A stretch of DNA of 20,815 bases, from positions 1 to 20,815 of the forward strand of contig SFHC01000023.1 of assembly GCA_004555725.1 (NCBI GenBank), in the 5' to 3' direction. Positions 6,965-16,050 of the stretch are shown here, one piece after another; within the stretch, counting starts at the first letter, position 1, and each line of letters opens with the position of its first letter. Both the position numbers and the translations under genes were made by a program. This stretch comes from [Eubacterium] saphenum. Lineage in GTDB: Bacteria; Bacillota; Clostridia; Peptostreptococcales; Anaerovoracaceae. The notes under the pieces were generated by a model. The model saw only the letters and a list, made by a program, of their open reading frames with translations, searched no databases and was not told where the DNA came from.

Positions 6965-7009
6965 CTAGTACGAAGTCAGTATGATTTCAACCATTATTAG
7001 TATTAGCAA
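6965..7009 (-). other. Possible short leader ORF (14 codons, TTG start)
   Basis: A strong AAGGAGG (7022-7028) has no annotated gene behind it. Twelve nt after the GGAGG core, a TTG opens the frame MLILIMVEIILTSY, stopping at TAG (6965-6967). An inner ATG at 6994 would give MVEIILTSY but lies too far from the ribosome site. The peptide is rich in Leu and Ile, with CTA and ATA codons repeated near the start. A hairpin with an offset U-tract follows, which resembles an attenuation leader. It could equally be chance. The rest of 6755-7185 holds the rpoC terminator, a CGGGG/CCCCG stem (7048-7067) and the G9 tract, but no recognisable gene. Confidence 0.25.
6971..6994 (-). promoter_or_regulatory. 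Weak candidate promoter for the secreted pair
   Basis: TTGAAA lies just after the ATG at 6992-6994 on the minus strand. TAGTAT follows 17 nt later; the latter matches the -10 consensus at 4 of 6. An overlapping alternative is CTGACT with TATAGA at 16 nt. Neither is strong, and both overlap the possible leader ORF, so they are competing readings of the same DNA. A promoter is expected here because a strong terminator closes rpoC upstream. The listed limits are approximate. Confidence 0.25.
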
Positions 7010-7070
7010 AAATTAAGTTCTCCTCCTTGCGCATGTGTTTTGTCGAACGGGGATGAATCTGGCCCCGAAA

Positions 7071-7125
7071 GTAAGAAAACGCGCAGCCTGCAACTCATGG
7101 AAATCCACGAACTGCCTGCTGCGCG
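7071..7125 (-). terminator. Rho-independent terminator of rpoBC
   Basis: Perfect outer arms CGCGCAGC (7118-7125) and GCTGCGCG (7080-7087) enclose a further 7-bp inner stem (TTCGTGG with CCATGAG). The minus strand then runs TTTTCTTAC. It lies about 60 nt after the rpoC stop and should end the rpoB-rpoC transcript before the secreted-protein genes. Confidence 0.88.
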
Positions 7126-7185
7126 GTCTGTTTATTCATATGGAAGGGAAAACGGATGGCTGTTTCTCCTTATTTCAGCGGCGGA

Positions 7186-10100
7186 TTACTCCTGCTCAGC
7201 GCCGGAGCTCTCCGGTGTCTCTGCAGCGGCCGGCTCGGTCGGAGCGGCTGCTGTTTCCGGAGTATCTGCACCTTCTGCCGGTTCTCCGCTTGCCACGGAG
7301 TCAAAGGTCGTATCGACATGGAACTCACGAACTTTGTCGCCTTTCTCGGAAGAACGGTCTGCCTTATCAGAGGCGTCGCCGTTCTTATTGAAGGAATTCA
7401 TGTAATCCGTGTTCTTTCCGTAGTCGATCTGAATGTCGCGGTATCTGCGCATTCCGGTTCCTGCCGGGATCAGCTTACCGATGATGACGTTCTCCTTCAG
7501 ACCTTCCAGATGGTCGGTCTTGCCCTTAATTGCCGCATCGGTCAGGACTCTTGTGGTCTCCTGGAAAGATGCCGCGGACAGGAAGGAGTTGGTCGCCAGG
7601 GAAGCCTTGGTGATTCCCAGGAGCATTCTCTTATACTCAGCAGGATGCTCGACGTCGGCATTGGCCTCCTCGATCTCGCCGATGCTGTACATGCTTCCCG
7701 GCAGGAGGTCGGTGTCGCCCGGATCCTCGACGCGGTACTTGGACAGCATCTGGCTGACGATGATCTCGATGTGTTTATCGTTGATATCTACACCCTGGTT
7801 TCTGTATACGCGCTGGCACTCACGGAGCAGGTAATCGTAAACACCTTCGACACCGCAGTATTTATAAATATCATGCGGGTTCAGAGGTCCTGCAGTCAGA
7901 TTGTGTCCGGCCTGTACACGGTCGCCGACCTTGACGACGATTCTCGCGCCGTAAGGAACGATGTATTTCTTCTCGAGTTCGCCCTTCTCATCCGGCTCGT
8001 CACAGTCAACGATGATCTCGGACTTGTTGTCGGTTCTCGGATTGATCTCGCGGACGACTCCGTCTGCTTCGCAGATCTCCGCAAGTCCCTTAGGCTTGCG
8101 GGCCTCAAACAGCTCCTCTACTCTCGGAAGACCCTGAGTGATGTCGCTTCCGGCAACTCCGCCGGAGTGGAATGTTCTCATGGTCAGCTGTGTACCCGGT
8201 TCTCCGATGGACTGCGCCGCGATAATTCCGACAGCCTCTCCGATGTTTACCTCGTGTCTGGTTGCCAGGTTTCTGCCGTAGCACTTTGCGCAGACGCCGC
8301 TCTTGCTCTTGCAGGTCATGACGGAACGGATCTTGACTTCCTTGATTCCGGAATCCTCGATCTCATGCGCTTCCTCATCCGTGATCTCATCGCCGCTGTG
8401 CGTGATGATCTCTCCGGTCTGCGGGTGCTTGATGTCCTCAGCGGCTGTTCTTCCGGCGATACGGTCGTACAGCGTCTCCAGGACTTCCTTTCCGTCGATG
8501 AACGCGCGGACGACTACACCGTCGGTGGTGCCGCAGTCCAGCTCGCGGACGATCATGTTATGGGATACGTCAACCAGACGTCTGGTCAGGTATCCGGAGT
8601 CGGCGGTACGCAGCGCGGTGTCCGCCAGTCCCTTTCTCGCTCCGTTGGAGGAAATGAAGTACTCCAGGATGGACAGACCTTCACGGAAGTTCGCCTTGAT
8701 CGGGATTTCTACGGTTTTACCAGTAGCCGTTCCCATCAGTCCACGCATTCCGCCGATCTGACGAATCTGGTTCTTACTGCCTCGCGCACCGGATGTCGCC
8801 ATGATGTTCAGGTTGTTGCTCGGAGCCAGGGAATCCATCAGCGCGTCAGCAACGTCGTCGGTCGCCTTGTTCCAGATGGCTTCCTGCTTGTCCCAGCGCT
8901 CAGAGTTGGACATGAGTCCGCGTCTGTACGCCTTCTCATATTTATCAACTTCTTTCTGCGCCGCATTGACGATCTCCCACTTATTATCCGGAATCTTCAT
9001 GTCGTCGATACCGATGGTGATCGCAGCCAGCGTAGAATATTTATATCCCATGCCCTTGATGTAGTCCAGCATCAGGACTGTTCCTGTGTTCTCATGTACA
9101 TGGAAGCACTTATCAATGATCTTTCCGAGCTGTTTCTTTCCGCAGAGGAAATCAACCTCAAGGGAGTATGGATCCTTGGAGCGGTCGATGAATCCCAGAT
9201 CCTGCGGAATTCCGCGGTTGTAGAGGAATCTTCCGACGGTGGACTCAACCAGCGCGCCTCTCGTATCCTTCTCATCCTTATACAGTCTGACCTTAACCTT
9301 GGCGTGAATGTCCACCACGTGGTTCTGGAAGGCCATGATCATCTCATTCAGATCCGTAAATACCTTGCCGTCGCCCTTTTCAGGAACACGTCTGAATCCG
9401 TTGTCGCGGTTGTACTTTGCCTTTTCCGGATCGTTGAACTCATCGAGTGAGTACTCCGTGTGCTCCTTGCCGTCTTCATCTTTGACGACCTTGGTGGCAT
9501 CTCCAGGATAGGTCAAATAATACGCGCCAAGGATCATGTCCTGTGTCGGCGTGGTAATCGGGGAGCCGTCCTTAGGAGCCAGGATGTTGTTTACGGACAG
9601 CATCAGGAATCTGGCTTCTGCCTGCGCCTCTACGGTCAGAGGGACGTGGATCGCCATCTGGTCTCCGTCGAAGTCTGCGTTGAACGGTGTGCAGACCAGC
9701 GGATGCAGCTTGATGGCCTTACCCTCTACCAGGACCGGCTCAAACGCCTGAATTCCCAGTCTGTGCAGCGTCGGGGCACGGTTCAGCATAACCGGATGCT
9801 CCTTAATAACGCCTTCCAGAACGTCCCAGACTTCCGGACGGGCTTTCTCTACCATTCTCTTGGCATTCTTGATGTTGTGCGCATAGTTCTGCTCGACGAG
9901 CTCTTTCATGATGAACGGCTTGAACAGTTCCAGCGCCATGGTCTTAGGAACTCCGCACTGATAGAACTTCAGCTCAGGTCCTACGACGATTACGGAACGT
10001 CCGGAATAGTCGACACGCTTTCCGAGCAGGTTCTGTCTGAAACGTCCCTGCTTACCTTTCAGCAGATCGGACAGAGATTTCAGCGCACGTCCGCCAGGAC

Positions 10101-11043
10101 CGGTGACCGGCTTTCCTCTTCTGCCGTTATCGATCAGAGAGTCTACGGCTTCCTGCAGCATTCTCTTCTCGTTTCTGACGATGATGTCAGGAGCGCCCAG
10201 CTCCAGCAGTCTCTTCAGACGGTTGTTTCTGTTGATGACTCTTCTGTACAAATCGTTCAGGTCAGAAGTCGCAAAACGTCCTCCGTCGAGCTGTACCATC
10301 GGGCGCAGATCAGGCGGAATAACCGGAACGACTTCCATGACCATCCACTCCGGACGGTTGCCAGAAAGACGCAGGGCCTCTACAACTTCCAGTCTTCTGA
10401 TGATCTTAACCTTTTTCTGTCCGGAGGCAGTGCTCAGCTCTGCGCGCAGCTTCTTAGACAGGTCGTCCAGATCGATCTTTTCCAAAAGCTCACGGACAGC
10501 CTCAGCGCCCATTCCGGCGCGGAACTGCATGCCGTTATCCTTGAGGTCGCGGTACTGCTGCTCGGAGATGATCTGCTTCTCTACGAGTCCGGTCTGGTTC
10601 TCATCGCCCGGATCCAGAACGACGTATGCCGCAAAGTACAGCACGCGCTCCAGGTTTCTCGGCGTAATGTCCAGGATCAGGCCCATTCTGGACGGGATTC
10701 CCTTGAAATACCAGATATGGGACACTGGCGCTGCCAGCTTGATATGTCCCATTCTTTCTCTTCTTACCTTTGCCTTGGTAACTTCTACACCGCAGCGGTC
10801 GCAAACGATCCCCTTATAACGGATGCGCTTGTACTTTCCGCAGTGGCACTCCCAGTCTTTAATCGGTCCAAAGATTCTTTCGCAGAAAAGACCGTCTTTC
10901 TCCGGTTTGAGAGTTCTGTAATTGATTGTTTCCGGCTTTGTTACTTCTCCATGAGACCATTCCAGGATCTTGTCCGTGGATGCCAGTCTGATCTGAAGGG
11001 AGTCAAAATTGTTCGATTCAATGTATCCGCTATTTTCAGCCAC
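7186..11043 (-). CDS. rpoC: RNA polymerase beta' subunit
   Basis: Beta' forms half of the catalytic cleft of RNA polymerase. The protein is 1285 aa. Visible parts include the N-terminal zinc site (Cys66, Cys68, Cys81, Cys84), the catalytic metal loop NADFDGD (455-461, three Asp binding Mg2+), the bridge helix near SGARGSKNQIRQ, the trigger loop near LADTALRTADSGYLTRR, and the second zinc site in CKSKSGVCAKCYG. There is no large insertion in the trigger loop. The start is GTG at 11041-11043, 8 nt after AAGGAG; no in-frame ATG fits. It lies 17 nt after rpoB, a tight two-gene unit. The last 32 residues are only Ala, Pro, Glu, Thr, Ser, Gly, Gln and Asp: 9 acidic and no basic residues, an uncommon acidic tail. 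Confidence 0.98.
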   Translation of the reverse strand: MAENSGYIESNNFDSLQIRLASTDKILEWSHGEVTKPETINYRTLKPEKDGLFCERIFGPIKDWECHCGKYKRIRYKGIVCDRCGVEVTKAKVRRERMGHIKLAAPVSHIWYFKGIPSRMGLILDITPRNLERVLYFAAYVVLDPGDENQTGLVEKQIISEQQYRDLKDNGMQFRAGMGAEAVRELLEKIDLDDLSKKLRAELSTASGQKKVKIIRRLEVVEALRLSGNRPEWMVMEVVPVIPPDLRPMVQLDGGRFATSDLNDLYRRVINRNNRLKRLLELGAPDIIVRNEKRMLQEAVDSLIDNGRRGKPVTGPGGRALKSLSDLLKGKQGRFRQNLLGKRVDYSGRSVIVVGPELKFYQCGVPKTMALELFKPFIMKELVEQNYAHNIKNAKRMVEKARPEVWDVLEGVIKEHPVMLNRAPTLHRLGIQAFEPVLVEGKAIKLHPLVCTPFNADFDGDQMAIHVPLTVEAQAEARFLMLSVNNILAPKDGSPITTPTQDMILGAYYLTYPGDATKVVKDEDGKEHTEYSLDEFNDPEKAKYNRDNGFRRVPEKGDGKVFTDLNEMIMAFQNHVVDIHAKVKVRLYKDEKDTRGALVESTVGRFLYNRGIPQDLGFIDRSKDPYSLEVDFLCGKKQLGKIIDKCFHVHENTGTVLMLDYIKGMGYKYSTLAAITIGIDDMKIPDNKWEIVNAAQKEVDKYEKAYRRGLMSNSERWDKQEAIWNKATDDVADALMDSLAPSNNLNIMATSGARGSKNQIRQIGGMRGLMGTATGKTVEIPIKANFREGLSILEYFISSNGARKGLADTALRTADSGYLTRRLVDVSHNMIVRELDCGTTDGVVVRAFIDGKEVLETLYDRIAGRTAAEDIKHPQTGEIITHSGDEITDEEAHEIEDSGIKEVKIRSVMTCKSKSGVCAKCYGRNLATRHEVNIGEAVGIIAAQSIGEPGTQLTMRTFHSGGVAGSDITQGLPRVEELFEARKPKGLAEICEADGVVREINPRTDNKSEIIVDCDEPDEKGELEKKYIVPYGARIVVKVGDRVQAGHNLTAGPLNPHDIYKYCGVEGVYDYLLRECQRVYRNQGVDINDKHIEIIVSQMLSKYRVEDPGDTDLLPGSMYSIGEIEEANADVEHPAEYKRMLLGITKASLATNSFLSAASFQETTRVLTDAAIKGKTDHLEGLKENVIIGKLIPAGTGMRRYRDIQIDYGKNTDYMNSFNKNGDASDKADRSSEKGDKVREFHVDTTFDSVASGEPAEGADTPETAAAPTEPAAAETPESSGAEQE

Positions 11044-11060
11044 AGATGTACTCTCCTTTC

Positions 11061-14000
11061 CTACTGCTCGTCATCTGACGTTTCTGCATCCGCATGAGCT
11101 TCTGTCTGCGCAGAATCTGCGCCTGTGTTCTCCTCGCTGAATCCGCTGTTCATCAGTCCGTCTTCACTCTCTCTTGAGTTCATGCGGATGACGCTCTCGT
11201 ATCCGTTCGGAGTATCATCATCGATTTGTTCTTTCAGCTCGATTTCCTCACCGTTGTCATCCAGAACGCGGACGTCCAGAGCCAGACTCTGCAGTTCCTT
11301 AATCAGTACCTTGAAGGACTCCGGAATTCCCGGCTCAGGGATGTTCTCACCCTTGACGATCGCCTCATAAGTCTTGACACGTCCGACGATATCATCGGAC
11401 TTAACCGTCAGAATCTCCTGCAGGGTGTATGCGGCGCCGTATGCTTCCAGCGCCCAGACCTCCATCTCTCCGAAACGCTGGCCTCCGAACTGCGCTTTTC
11501 CGCCCAGTGGCTGCTGCGTTACCAGGGAGTACGGGCCCGTACTTCTCGCGTGGATCTTATCGTCAACCATGTGATGCAGTTTCAGCATGTACATGTATCC
11601 GACCGTTACCGGGTTGGCAAAGTATTCTCCGGTTCTTCCGTCGCGAAGACGCAGTTTTCCGTTTTCCGGATACCCGCTCTTAACGAGGAGTTCACGGATG
11701 TCGCTTTCCTTGGCTCCGTCAAATACAGGGGTCGCAATGTACCACTCCTGCTTCTTGGCAGCCAGACCCAGGTGAACCTCCAGGACCTGTCCTACGTTCA
11801 TTCGGGACGGTACACCCAGCGGGTTCAGCATGATCTGCAGCGGAGTTCCGTCTTCCAGGAACGGCATATCCTCCTCCGGCAGAATTCTGGAAACGACACC
11901 CTTGTTTCCGTGACGTCCGGACATCTTATCTCCGACCTGGATCTTTCTCTTGGACGCGATATATACGCGGACCAGTTTGGTGACTCCAGGCGGCAGCTCG
12001 TCGCCGTTGGCTCTCGTGAACACACGAACCTGTACGACGATTCCGTGCTCTCCGTGCGGCACACGCAGGGAGGTATCTCTTACTTCTCTTGCCTTCTCGC
12101 CAAAGATTGCGCGGAGCAGACGCTCTTCTGCGCTCAGGTCATTCTCTCCCTTAGGAGTTACCTTTCCGACCAGAATATCGGTAGAGTCAACTTCTGCACC
12201 GACTCTGATGATTCCTTCTTCATCCAGATCCTTCAGAGCGTCATCGCCGACGTTCGGAATATCTCTGGTGATCTCTTCCGGTCCGAGCTTGGTGTCTCTG
12301 GCTTCAGACTCATATTCTACGATATGAATGGACGTCAGAACGTCATTCATAATCACTTTTTCGTTCAGGATTACCGCGTCCTCGTAGTTGTAGCCTTCCC
12401 AGGTCATGAATCCGACCAGAAGGTTCTTTCCGAGGGAAATCTCTCCCATGTTGGTGGAAGGACCATCTGCGATAACTTCTCCTTCTTCAATATGCTCGCC
12501 GTGGCTGACGATCGGGCGCTGGTTGATGCAGGCTCCCTGGTTGGAACGCTTGAACTTCAGCAGGGTGTACTCATCCTGTCCCTGTGCGTCATCCCTTGCG
12601 ATTACGATATTATCCGCGTCGACAAATTCAACGGTTCCGGAGTGTTTTGCCAGAATAACGGCGCCGGAATCTCTTGCCGCCTTATACTCCATGCCTGTTC
12701 CGATATACGGCGCTTCTGTAACCATCAGAGGCACAGCCTGACGCTGCATGTTGGAGCCCATCAGCGCACGGTTCGCATCGTCGTTCTCCAGGAACGGGAT
12801 CATCGCGGAAGCAACGGATACTACCTGCTTAGGAGAGACATCCATCATATCGACAGAGTTCTTCTTAAACAGAGAAATTTCTCCGCCTACGCCGCGGCCG
12901 GCAACTTCGTCGCTGATGAAGTAACCGTCATCATCCAGCGGCTCGTTCGCGTTGGCAATAATCAGACGCTCTTCTTCATCGGCGGTAACGTAGCGGACCT
13001 CATCGGTAACGCGGGCATTTTCTTTATCGACAATGCGGTACGGCGTCTCGATGAATCCGTATTTATTGACCACTCCATAGATGGTCAGAGATCCGATCAG
13101 ACCGATGTTCGGACCTTCCGGGGTCTCAATCGGGCACATTCTTCCATAGTGAGAATGGTGAATGTCTCGTACTTCCAGTCCGGCACGCTCTCTGGACAGT
13201 CCTCCAGGTCCCAGAGCAGACAGTCTTCTTCTGTGTGTCAGCTCAGACAGCGGATTGTTCTGGTCCATAAACTGGGACAGCTGGGAACTTCCGAAGAACT
13301 CCTTGATCGCTGCCGTTACCGGACGAATATTAATCAGCGCCTGCGGAGTAGTGACGTCGATATCCTGAATCGACATCCTCTCTCTGACGACACGCTCCAT
13401 TCTGGCCAGTCCGATGCGGAACTGGTTCTGGAGCAGCTCGCCTACAGTACGCAGTCTTCTGTTTCCTAAATGGTCAATGTCGTCGATGCCTCCGATTCCG
13501 TAGTTCAAGTTCAGAATGTAGCTGACCGACGCAATGACATCTGCCAGGATGATATGCTTTGGAGAAAGTTCATCTCTTCTCTCGCGGATGCGGTTTTTCA
13601 GTTCCTGATCATCCAGATCCTCTTTCAGGATTTCCTTCAGAACAGGATAATAAACCTTATCCTCCTGGAACTTCATATCGCTCAGGTCGATGTCTCTGCC
13701 TTCCAGATATTTCTTAATATCTACAAAACGGTTTCCGATGACCTTGGTCTTGACGCTGTCATCTGTCTTTCCGACAACCATGACAAAGTCAACGCCGGCA
13801 TCCTCGATCGTCATCGCCATCTCTCTGGAGATGGTCTCGCCTGCCGACACCAGGATCTCTCCGGTGTTCGGATCGATTACATCCTGTGCGGAAACAGCGT
13901 TTTCCAGTCTGTCGTGAATACCAAGTTTCTTGTTATATTTATATCTTCCTACGTTAGAAAGATCGTATCTCTTAGAATCGTAAAAGAGTGAATTCAGCAG

Positions 14001-14756
14001 GGATCTCGCACTCTCCACTGTCGGCGGCTCACCCGGACGGAGTTTCTTATACAGCTCTTTCAGAGCGCTCTCTGTGTCCGTCGTTGTGTCCTTCTCGAAC
14101 GTCTTCATCAGACGCTCATCCGCGCCGAAGATGCTGAGGATCTCTTCATTGCTGCTGATTCCGAGTGCACGGAGCAGAACCGTCAGCGGCTGCTTTCTGG
14201 TACGGTCTACACGGACGTAAATGATTCCGTTGGAATCCGTATCGTACTCAATCCAGGCACCTCTGTTCGGGATAATCTGAGAAGCATACAGCTTCTGGTT
14301 GGACTTATCCGTTTCTACACTGTAGTACGGTCCCGGCGAACGTACGAGCTGCGTAACGATAACACGCTCAGCACCGTTGTAAATGAACGTTCCGCGCTCT
14401 GTCATCAGCGGGAAATCGCCCATGAACACTTCCTGTTCCTTTACTTCTCCGGTCTCCCTGTTTACGAGACGAACCTTGACTTTCAGCGGAGCTGCATATG
14501 TAACATCCCTCTCCTTGCACTCCTCCTGATCATATTTCGGAGGATCGTTCAGAGAGTAATCAATGAAGTCCAGACTGAGCTTGCCGGCATAGTCGCTGAT
14601 CGGCGATATGTCTTCAAAAACCTCCTGAAGGCCTTCCTTAAGGAACCATTCATAGGACTTCGTCTGAATGTCCACCAGGTTCGGCATAGGCAAGACTTCT
14701 TTGATTTTTCCGAATGACATACGTGTTTTTCTACCAACTTTAATTGGCTTTGGCAT
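11061..14756 (-). CDS. rpoB: RNA polymerase beta subunit
   Basis: Beta builds the other half of the RNA polymerase cleft and holds the rifampicin pocket. The chosen start is the ATG at 14754-14756, giving MPKPIKVGRKTRMSFGK and 1231 aa. It follows AAGGAG by 8 nt. An upstream in-frame GTG at 14765 overlaps that ribosome site and is unlikely. The rifampicin region FFGSSQLSQFMDQ begins at residue 487. Asp498, His508 and Ser513 (E. coli 516, 526, 531) are the wild-type residues, so the common resistance changes are absent. Later signatures include RDIHHSHYGRMCPIETPEGP and GDKMSGRHGNKGVVS. The C-terminal 36 residues carry 12 acidic and no Lys or Arg residues. It is transcribed with rpoC from the promoter at 14807-14835. 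Confidence 0.98.
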   Translation of the reverse strand: MPKPIKVGRKTRMSFGKIKEVLPMPNLVDIQTKSYEWFLKEGLQEVFEDISPISDYAGKLSLDFIDYSLNDPPKYDQEECKERDVTYAAPLKVKVRLVNRETGEVKEQEVFMGDFPLMTERGTFIYNGAERVIVTQLVRSPGPYYSVETDKSNQKLYASQIIPNRGAWIEYDTDSNGIIYVRVDRTRKQPLTVLLRALGISSNEEILSIFGADERLMKTFEKDTTTDTESALKELYKKLRPGEPPTVESARSLLNSLFYDSKRYDLSNVGRYKYNKKLGIHDRLENAVSAQDVIDPNTGEILVSAGETISREMAMTIEDAGVDFVMVVGKTDDSVKTKVIGNRFVDIKKYLEGRDIDLSDMKFQEDKVYYPVLKEILKEDLDDQELKNRIRERRDELSPKHIILADVIASVSYILNLNYGIGGIDDIDHLGNRRLRTVGELLQNQFRIGLARMERVVRERMSIQDIDVTTPQALINIRPVTAAIKEFFGSSQLSQFMDQNNPLSELTHRRRLSALGPGGLSRERAGLEVRDIHHSHYGRMCPIETPEGPNIGLIGSLTIYGVVNKYGFIETPYRIVDKENARVTDEVRYVTADEEERLIIANANEPLDDDGYFISDEVAGRGVGGEISLFKKNSVDMMDVSPKQVVSVASAMIPFLENDDANRALMGSNMQRQAVPLMVTEAPYIGTGMEYKAARDSGAVILAKHSGTVEFVDADNIVIARDDAQGQDEYTLLKFKRSNQGACINQRPIVSHGEHIEEGEVIADGPSTNMGEISLGKNLLVGFMTWEGYNYEDAVILNEKVIMNDVLTSIHIVEYESEARDTKLGPEEITRDIPNVGDDALKDLDEEGIIRVGAEVDSTDILVGKVTPKGENDLSAEERLLRAIFGEKAREVRDTSLRVPHGEHGIVVQVRVFTRANGDELPPGVTKLVRVYIASKRKIQVGDKMSGRHGNKGVVSRILPEEDMPFLEDGTPLQIMLNPLGVPSRMNVGQVLEVHLGLAAKKQEWYIATPVFDGAKESDIRELLVKSGYPENGKLRLRDGRTGEYFANPVTVGYMYMLKLHHMVDDKIHARSTGPYSLVTQQPLGGKAQFGGQRFGEMEVWALEAYGAAYTLQEILTVKSDDIVGRVKTYEAIVKGENIPEPGIPESFKVLIKELQSLALDVRVLDDNGEEIELKEQIDDDTPNGYESVIRMNSRESEDGLMNSGFSEENTGADSAQTEAHADAETSDDEQ

Positions 14757-14806
14757 TACTATCACTCCTTACAATCTATCTCTTAGTACTCGCATGGCAG
14801 TCTAAT

Positions 14807-14835
14807 ATTATACAATAGAACCGTCAAAACTGCAA
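14807..14835 (-). promoter_or_regulatory. Probable sigma-A promoter of rpoB-rpoC
   Basis: The minus strand has a perfect -10 TATAAT (14807-14812) with TTGCAG (14830-14835) 17 nt upstream; only the TTG of the -35 matches consensus. It follows the strong rplL terminator and leaves a leader of about 45 nt before rpoB. TTGACG nearby is only 9 nt from the -10 and cannot serve as its -35. Confidence 0.6.
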
Positions 14836-14892
14836 GGGCCTCCGGTCAATTTCTTCCACATATTGTAAAATTAAGGAAGGCTCCGGAAAGCA

Positions 14893-14944
14893 GAAAAAAG
14901 CTGACGCGTCCGCAATGTCTCTGCACTGCATCACGCGTCAGCTT
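14893..14944 (-). terminator. Rho-independent terminator after rplL
   Basis: Perfect 12-bp arms AAGCTGACGCGT and its complement (14898-14909 and 14933-14944) enclose a smaller GCAGTG stem. The minus strand then continues TTTTTTCTG. It is the strongest terminator in the window and separates the ribosomal protein genes from rpoBC. Confidence 0.92.
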
Positions 14945-15017
14945 CTCAGTATTTACAAGGAACTGCAGCTGAAGCGGCAGTTCCTCATGGCCGTTTTCCG
15001 TAACAGACTGTCGTCGA

Positions 15018-15380
15018 TTACTTGAACTCTACTGTAGCGCCAACTTCCTCGAGTTTAGCCTTGATGTCGTCAGCCTCAGCCTTCTCAACGCCTTCCTTGA
15101 TGTTGTCAGGAGCTCCGTCAACCAGAGCCTTTGCGTCTTTCAGGCCAAGTCCTGTGATCTCACGAACAACCTTGATAACCTTGATCTTCTGGTCGCCGAC
15201 TTCCTTCAGAACTACTGTGAATTCTGTCTGCTCTTCAGCTCCGCCCTCAGCGCCAGCTGCAGCAACAGCTACCGGAGCAGCTGCGGATACACCAAACTCT
15301 TCTTCGCATGCTTTTACGAGCTCGTTCAGCTCGAGTACGGACATTCCCTTAATGGCTTCAATGATCTGATCCTTATCCAT
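15018..15380 (-). CDS. rplL: Large ribosomal subunit protein bL12 (L7/L12)
   Basis: L7/L12 dimers form the flexible ribosomal stalk that recruits EF-Tu, EF-G and other GTPases. The protein is 120 aa, the usual size. The N-terminal dimer domain (1-32) binds L10. An Ala/Gly/Glu hinge follows (about 33-52), then the globular C-terminal domain with KIKVIKVVREITGLGLKDAK and the end GATVEFK. The ATG follows AGAAAGGA. It is last in the rplK-A-J-L unit, 85 nt after rplJ, and is followed by a strong terminator. L12 is needed in several copies per ribosome, so extra translation is expected, but nothing in the spacer proves how. Confidence 0.98.
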   Translation of the reverse strand: MDKDQIIEAIKGMSVLELNELVKACEEEFGVSAAAPVAVAAAGAEGGAEEQTEFTVVLKEVGDQKIKVIKVVREITGLGLKDAKALVDGAPDNIKEGVEKAEADDIKAKLEEVGATVEFK

Positions 15381-15465
15381 TTTCGTTTCCTTTCTAAATG
15401 ATTATGCGGCGCAGCTCACGCGGCCGCCTCTATAATGCTTTCTGATATTCCGATAATCGGATGAA

Positions 15466-15999
15466 TTACTCTGCCGGAGCAGCCTCTGCTGCCGGAGCGT
15501 CTCCGCCCTCCTGCTTTGCGTCTGCAATAGCAGCCAGTGTTCTGACAAACTTTCCAACCGGGCTCTGAATGCTTCCCAGGAATTTTGCCAGGAGTTCTTC
15601 TCTGGACGGAATGCTGGCAATCTGCTCGATACCGTCCTTATCGTAGAACTGACCCTCAACAACGCCGGCCTTGAACTCCATCTTGTTGAACTTCTTAATG
15701 GAAGCTCTCAGAACTCTTGCCGGAGCAGTTGCGTCTGTTTTACTGATCGCAATAGCGCTTGGTCCCTTCAGAGAGTCAGCGAGAGGAGCAAACTCCGTTC
15801 CTTCAATTGCTCTCTTCATCAGCGTATTCTTATATACGCCGTAATCGATGTCCGCTTCGCGGAGATTCTTTCTGAGCTCATCAGCCTCGGCAACAGTCGT
15901 TCCCATGTAGTCGATGACTACTGCAGACTGAGCTCCATCAAGTTTCTCCTTGATTTCATCGATGACGACCTGTTTCTGCTTCTTTGCTTCTTCAGACAT
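15466..15999 (-). CDS. rplJ: Large ribosomal subunit protein L10
   Basis: L10 anchors L12 dimers to 23S rRNA at the base of the stalk. The protein is 177 aa. Its N-terminal rRNA-binding domain contains VVIDYMGTTVAEADELRK and YGVYKNTLMKRA. The C-terminal helix that holds L12 is near EELLAKFLGSIQSPVGKF. It ends in a short Ala/Pro/Glu-rich tail (DAPAAEAAPAE). The start ATG at 15999 follows AAGGAG by 5 nt. A 240-nt region upstream holds the L10 leader and attenuator, so L10 (or L10-L12) probably limits its own transcription. It is followed by rplL. Confidence 0.98.
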   Translation of the reverse strand: MSEEAKKQKQVVIDEIKEKLDGAQSAVVIDYMGTTVAEADELRKNLREADIDYGVYKNTLMKRAIEGTEFAPLADSLKGPSAIAISKTDATAPARVLRASIKKFNKMEFKAGVVEGQFYDKDGIEQIASIPSREELLAKFLGSIQSPVGKFVRTLAAIADAKQEGGDAPAAEAAPAE

Positions 16000-16050
16000 C
16001 GCTTCTCCTTTCTGTAACCGAAACGAGTTCGATTCACGAATGTGGTACTC

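Noticed and set aside
6755..7185. An L7Ae-family gene between rpoC and rpsL, as in many Firmicutes
   Set aside because: No minus-strand frame longer than a few tens of codons with the family motifs occurs here; the DNA is a terminator, small stems and a G9 tract.
7156..13469. Long plus-strand open frames opposite rpoC and rpoB (up to 764 codons)
   Set aside because: Same cause: antisense shadows of conserved genes. Their translations show no domain, and the minus-strand frames encode complete RpoC and RpoB.
14757..14765. RpoB starting at the GTG of 14765 (three extra residues)
   Set aside because: That codon overlaps the ribosome site AAGGAG, which serves the ATG at 14756.
14815..14830. TTGACG as the -35 box of the rpoB promoter
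   Set aside because: It lies only 9 nt from TATAAT. The base pair of hexamers with 17-nt spacing uses TTGCAG instead.
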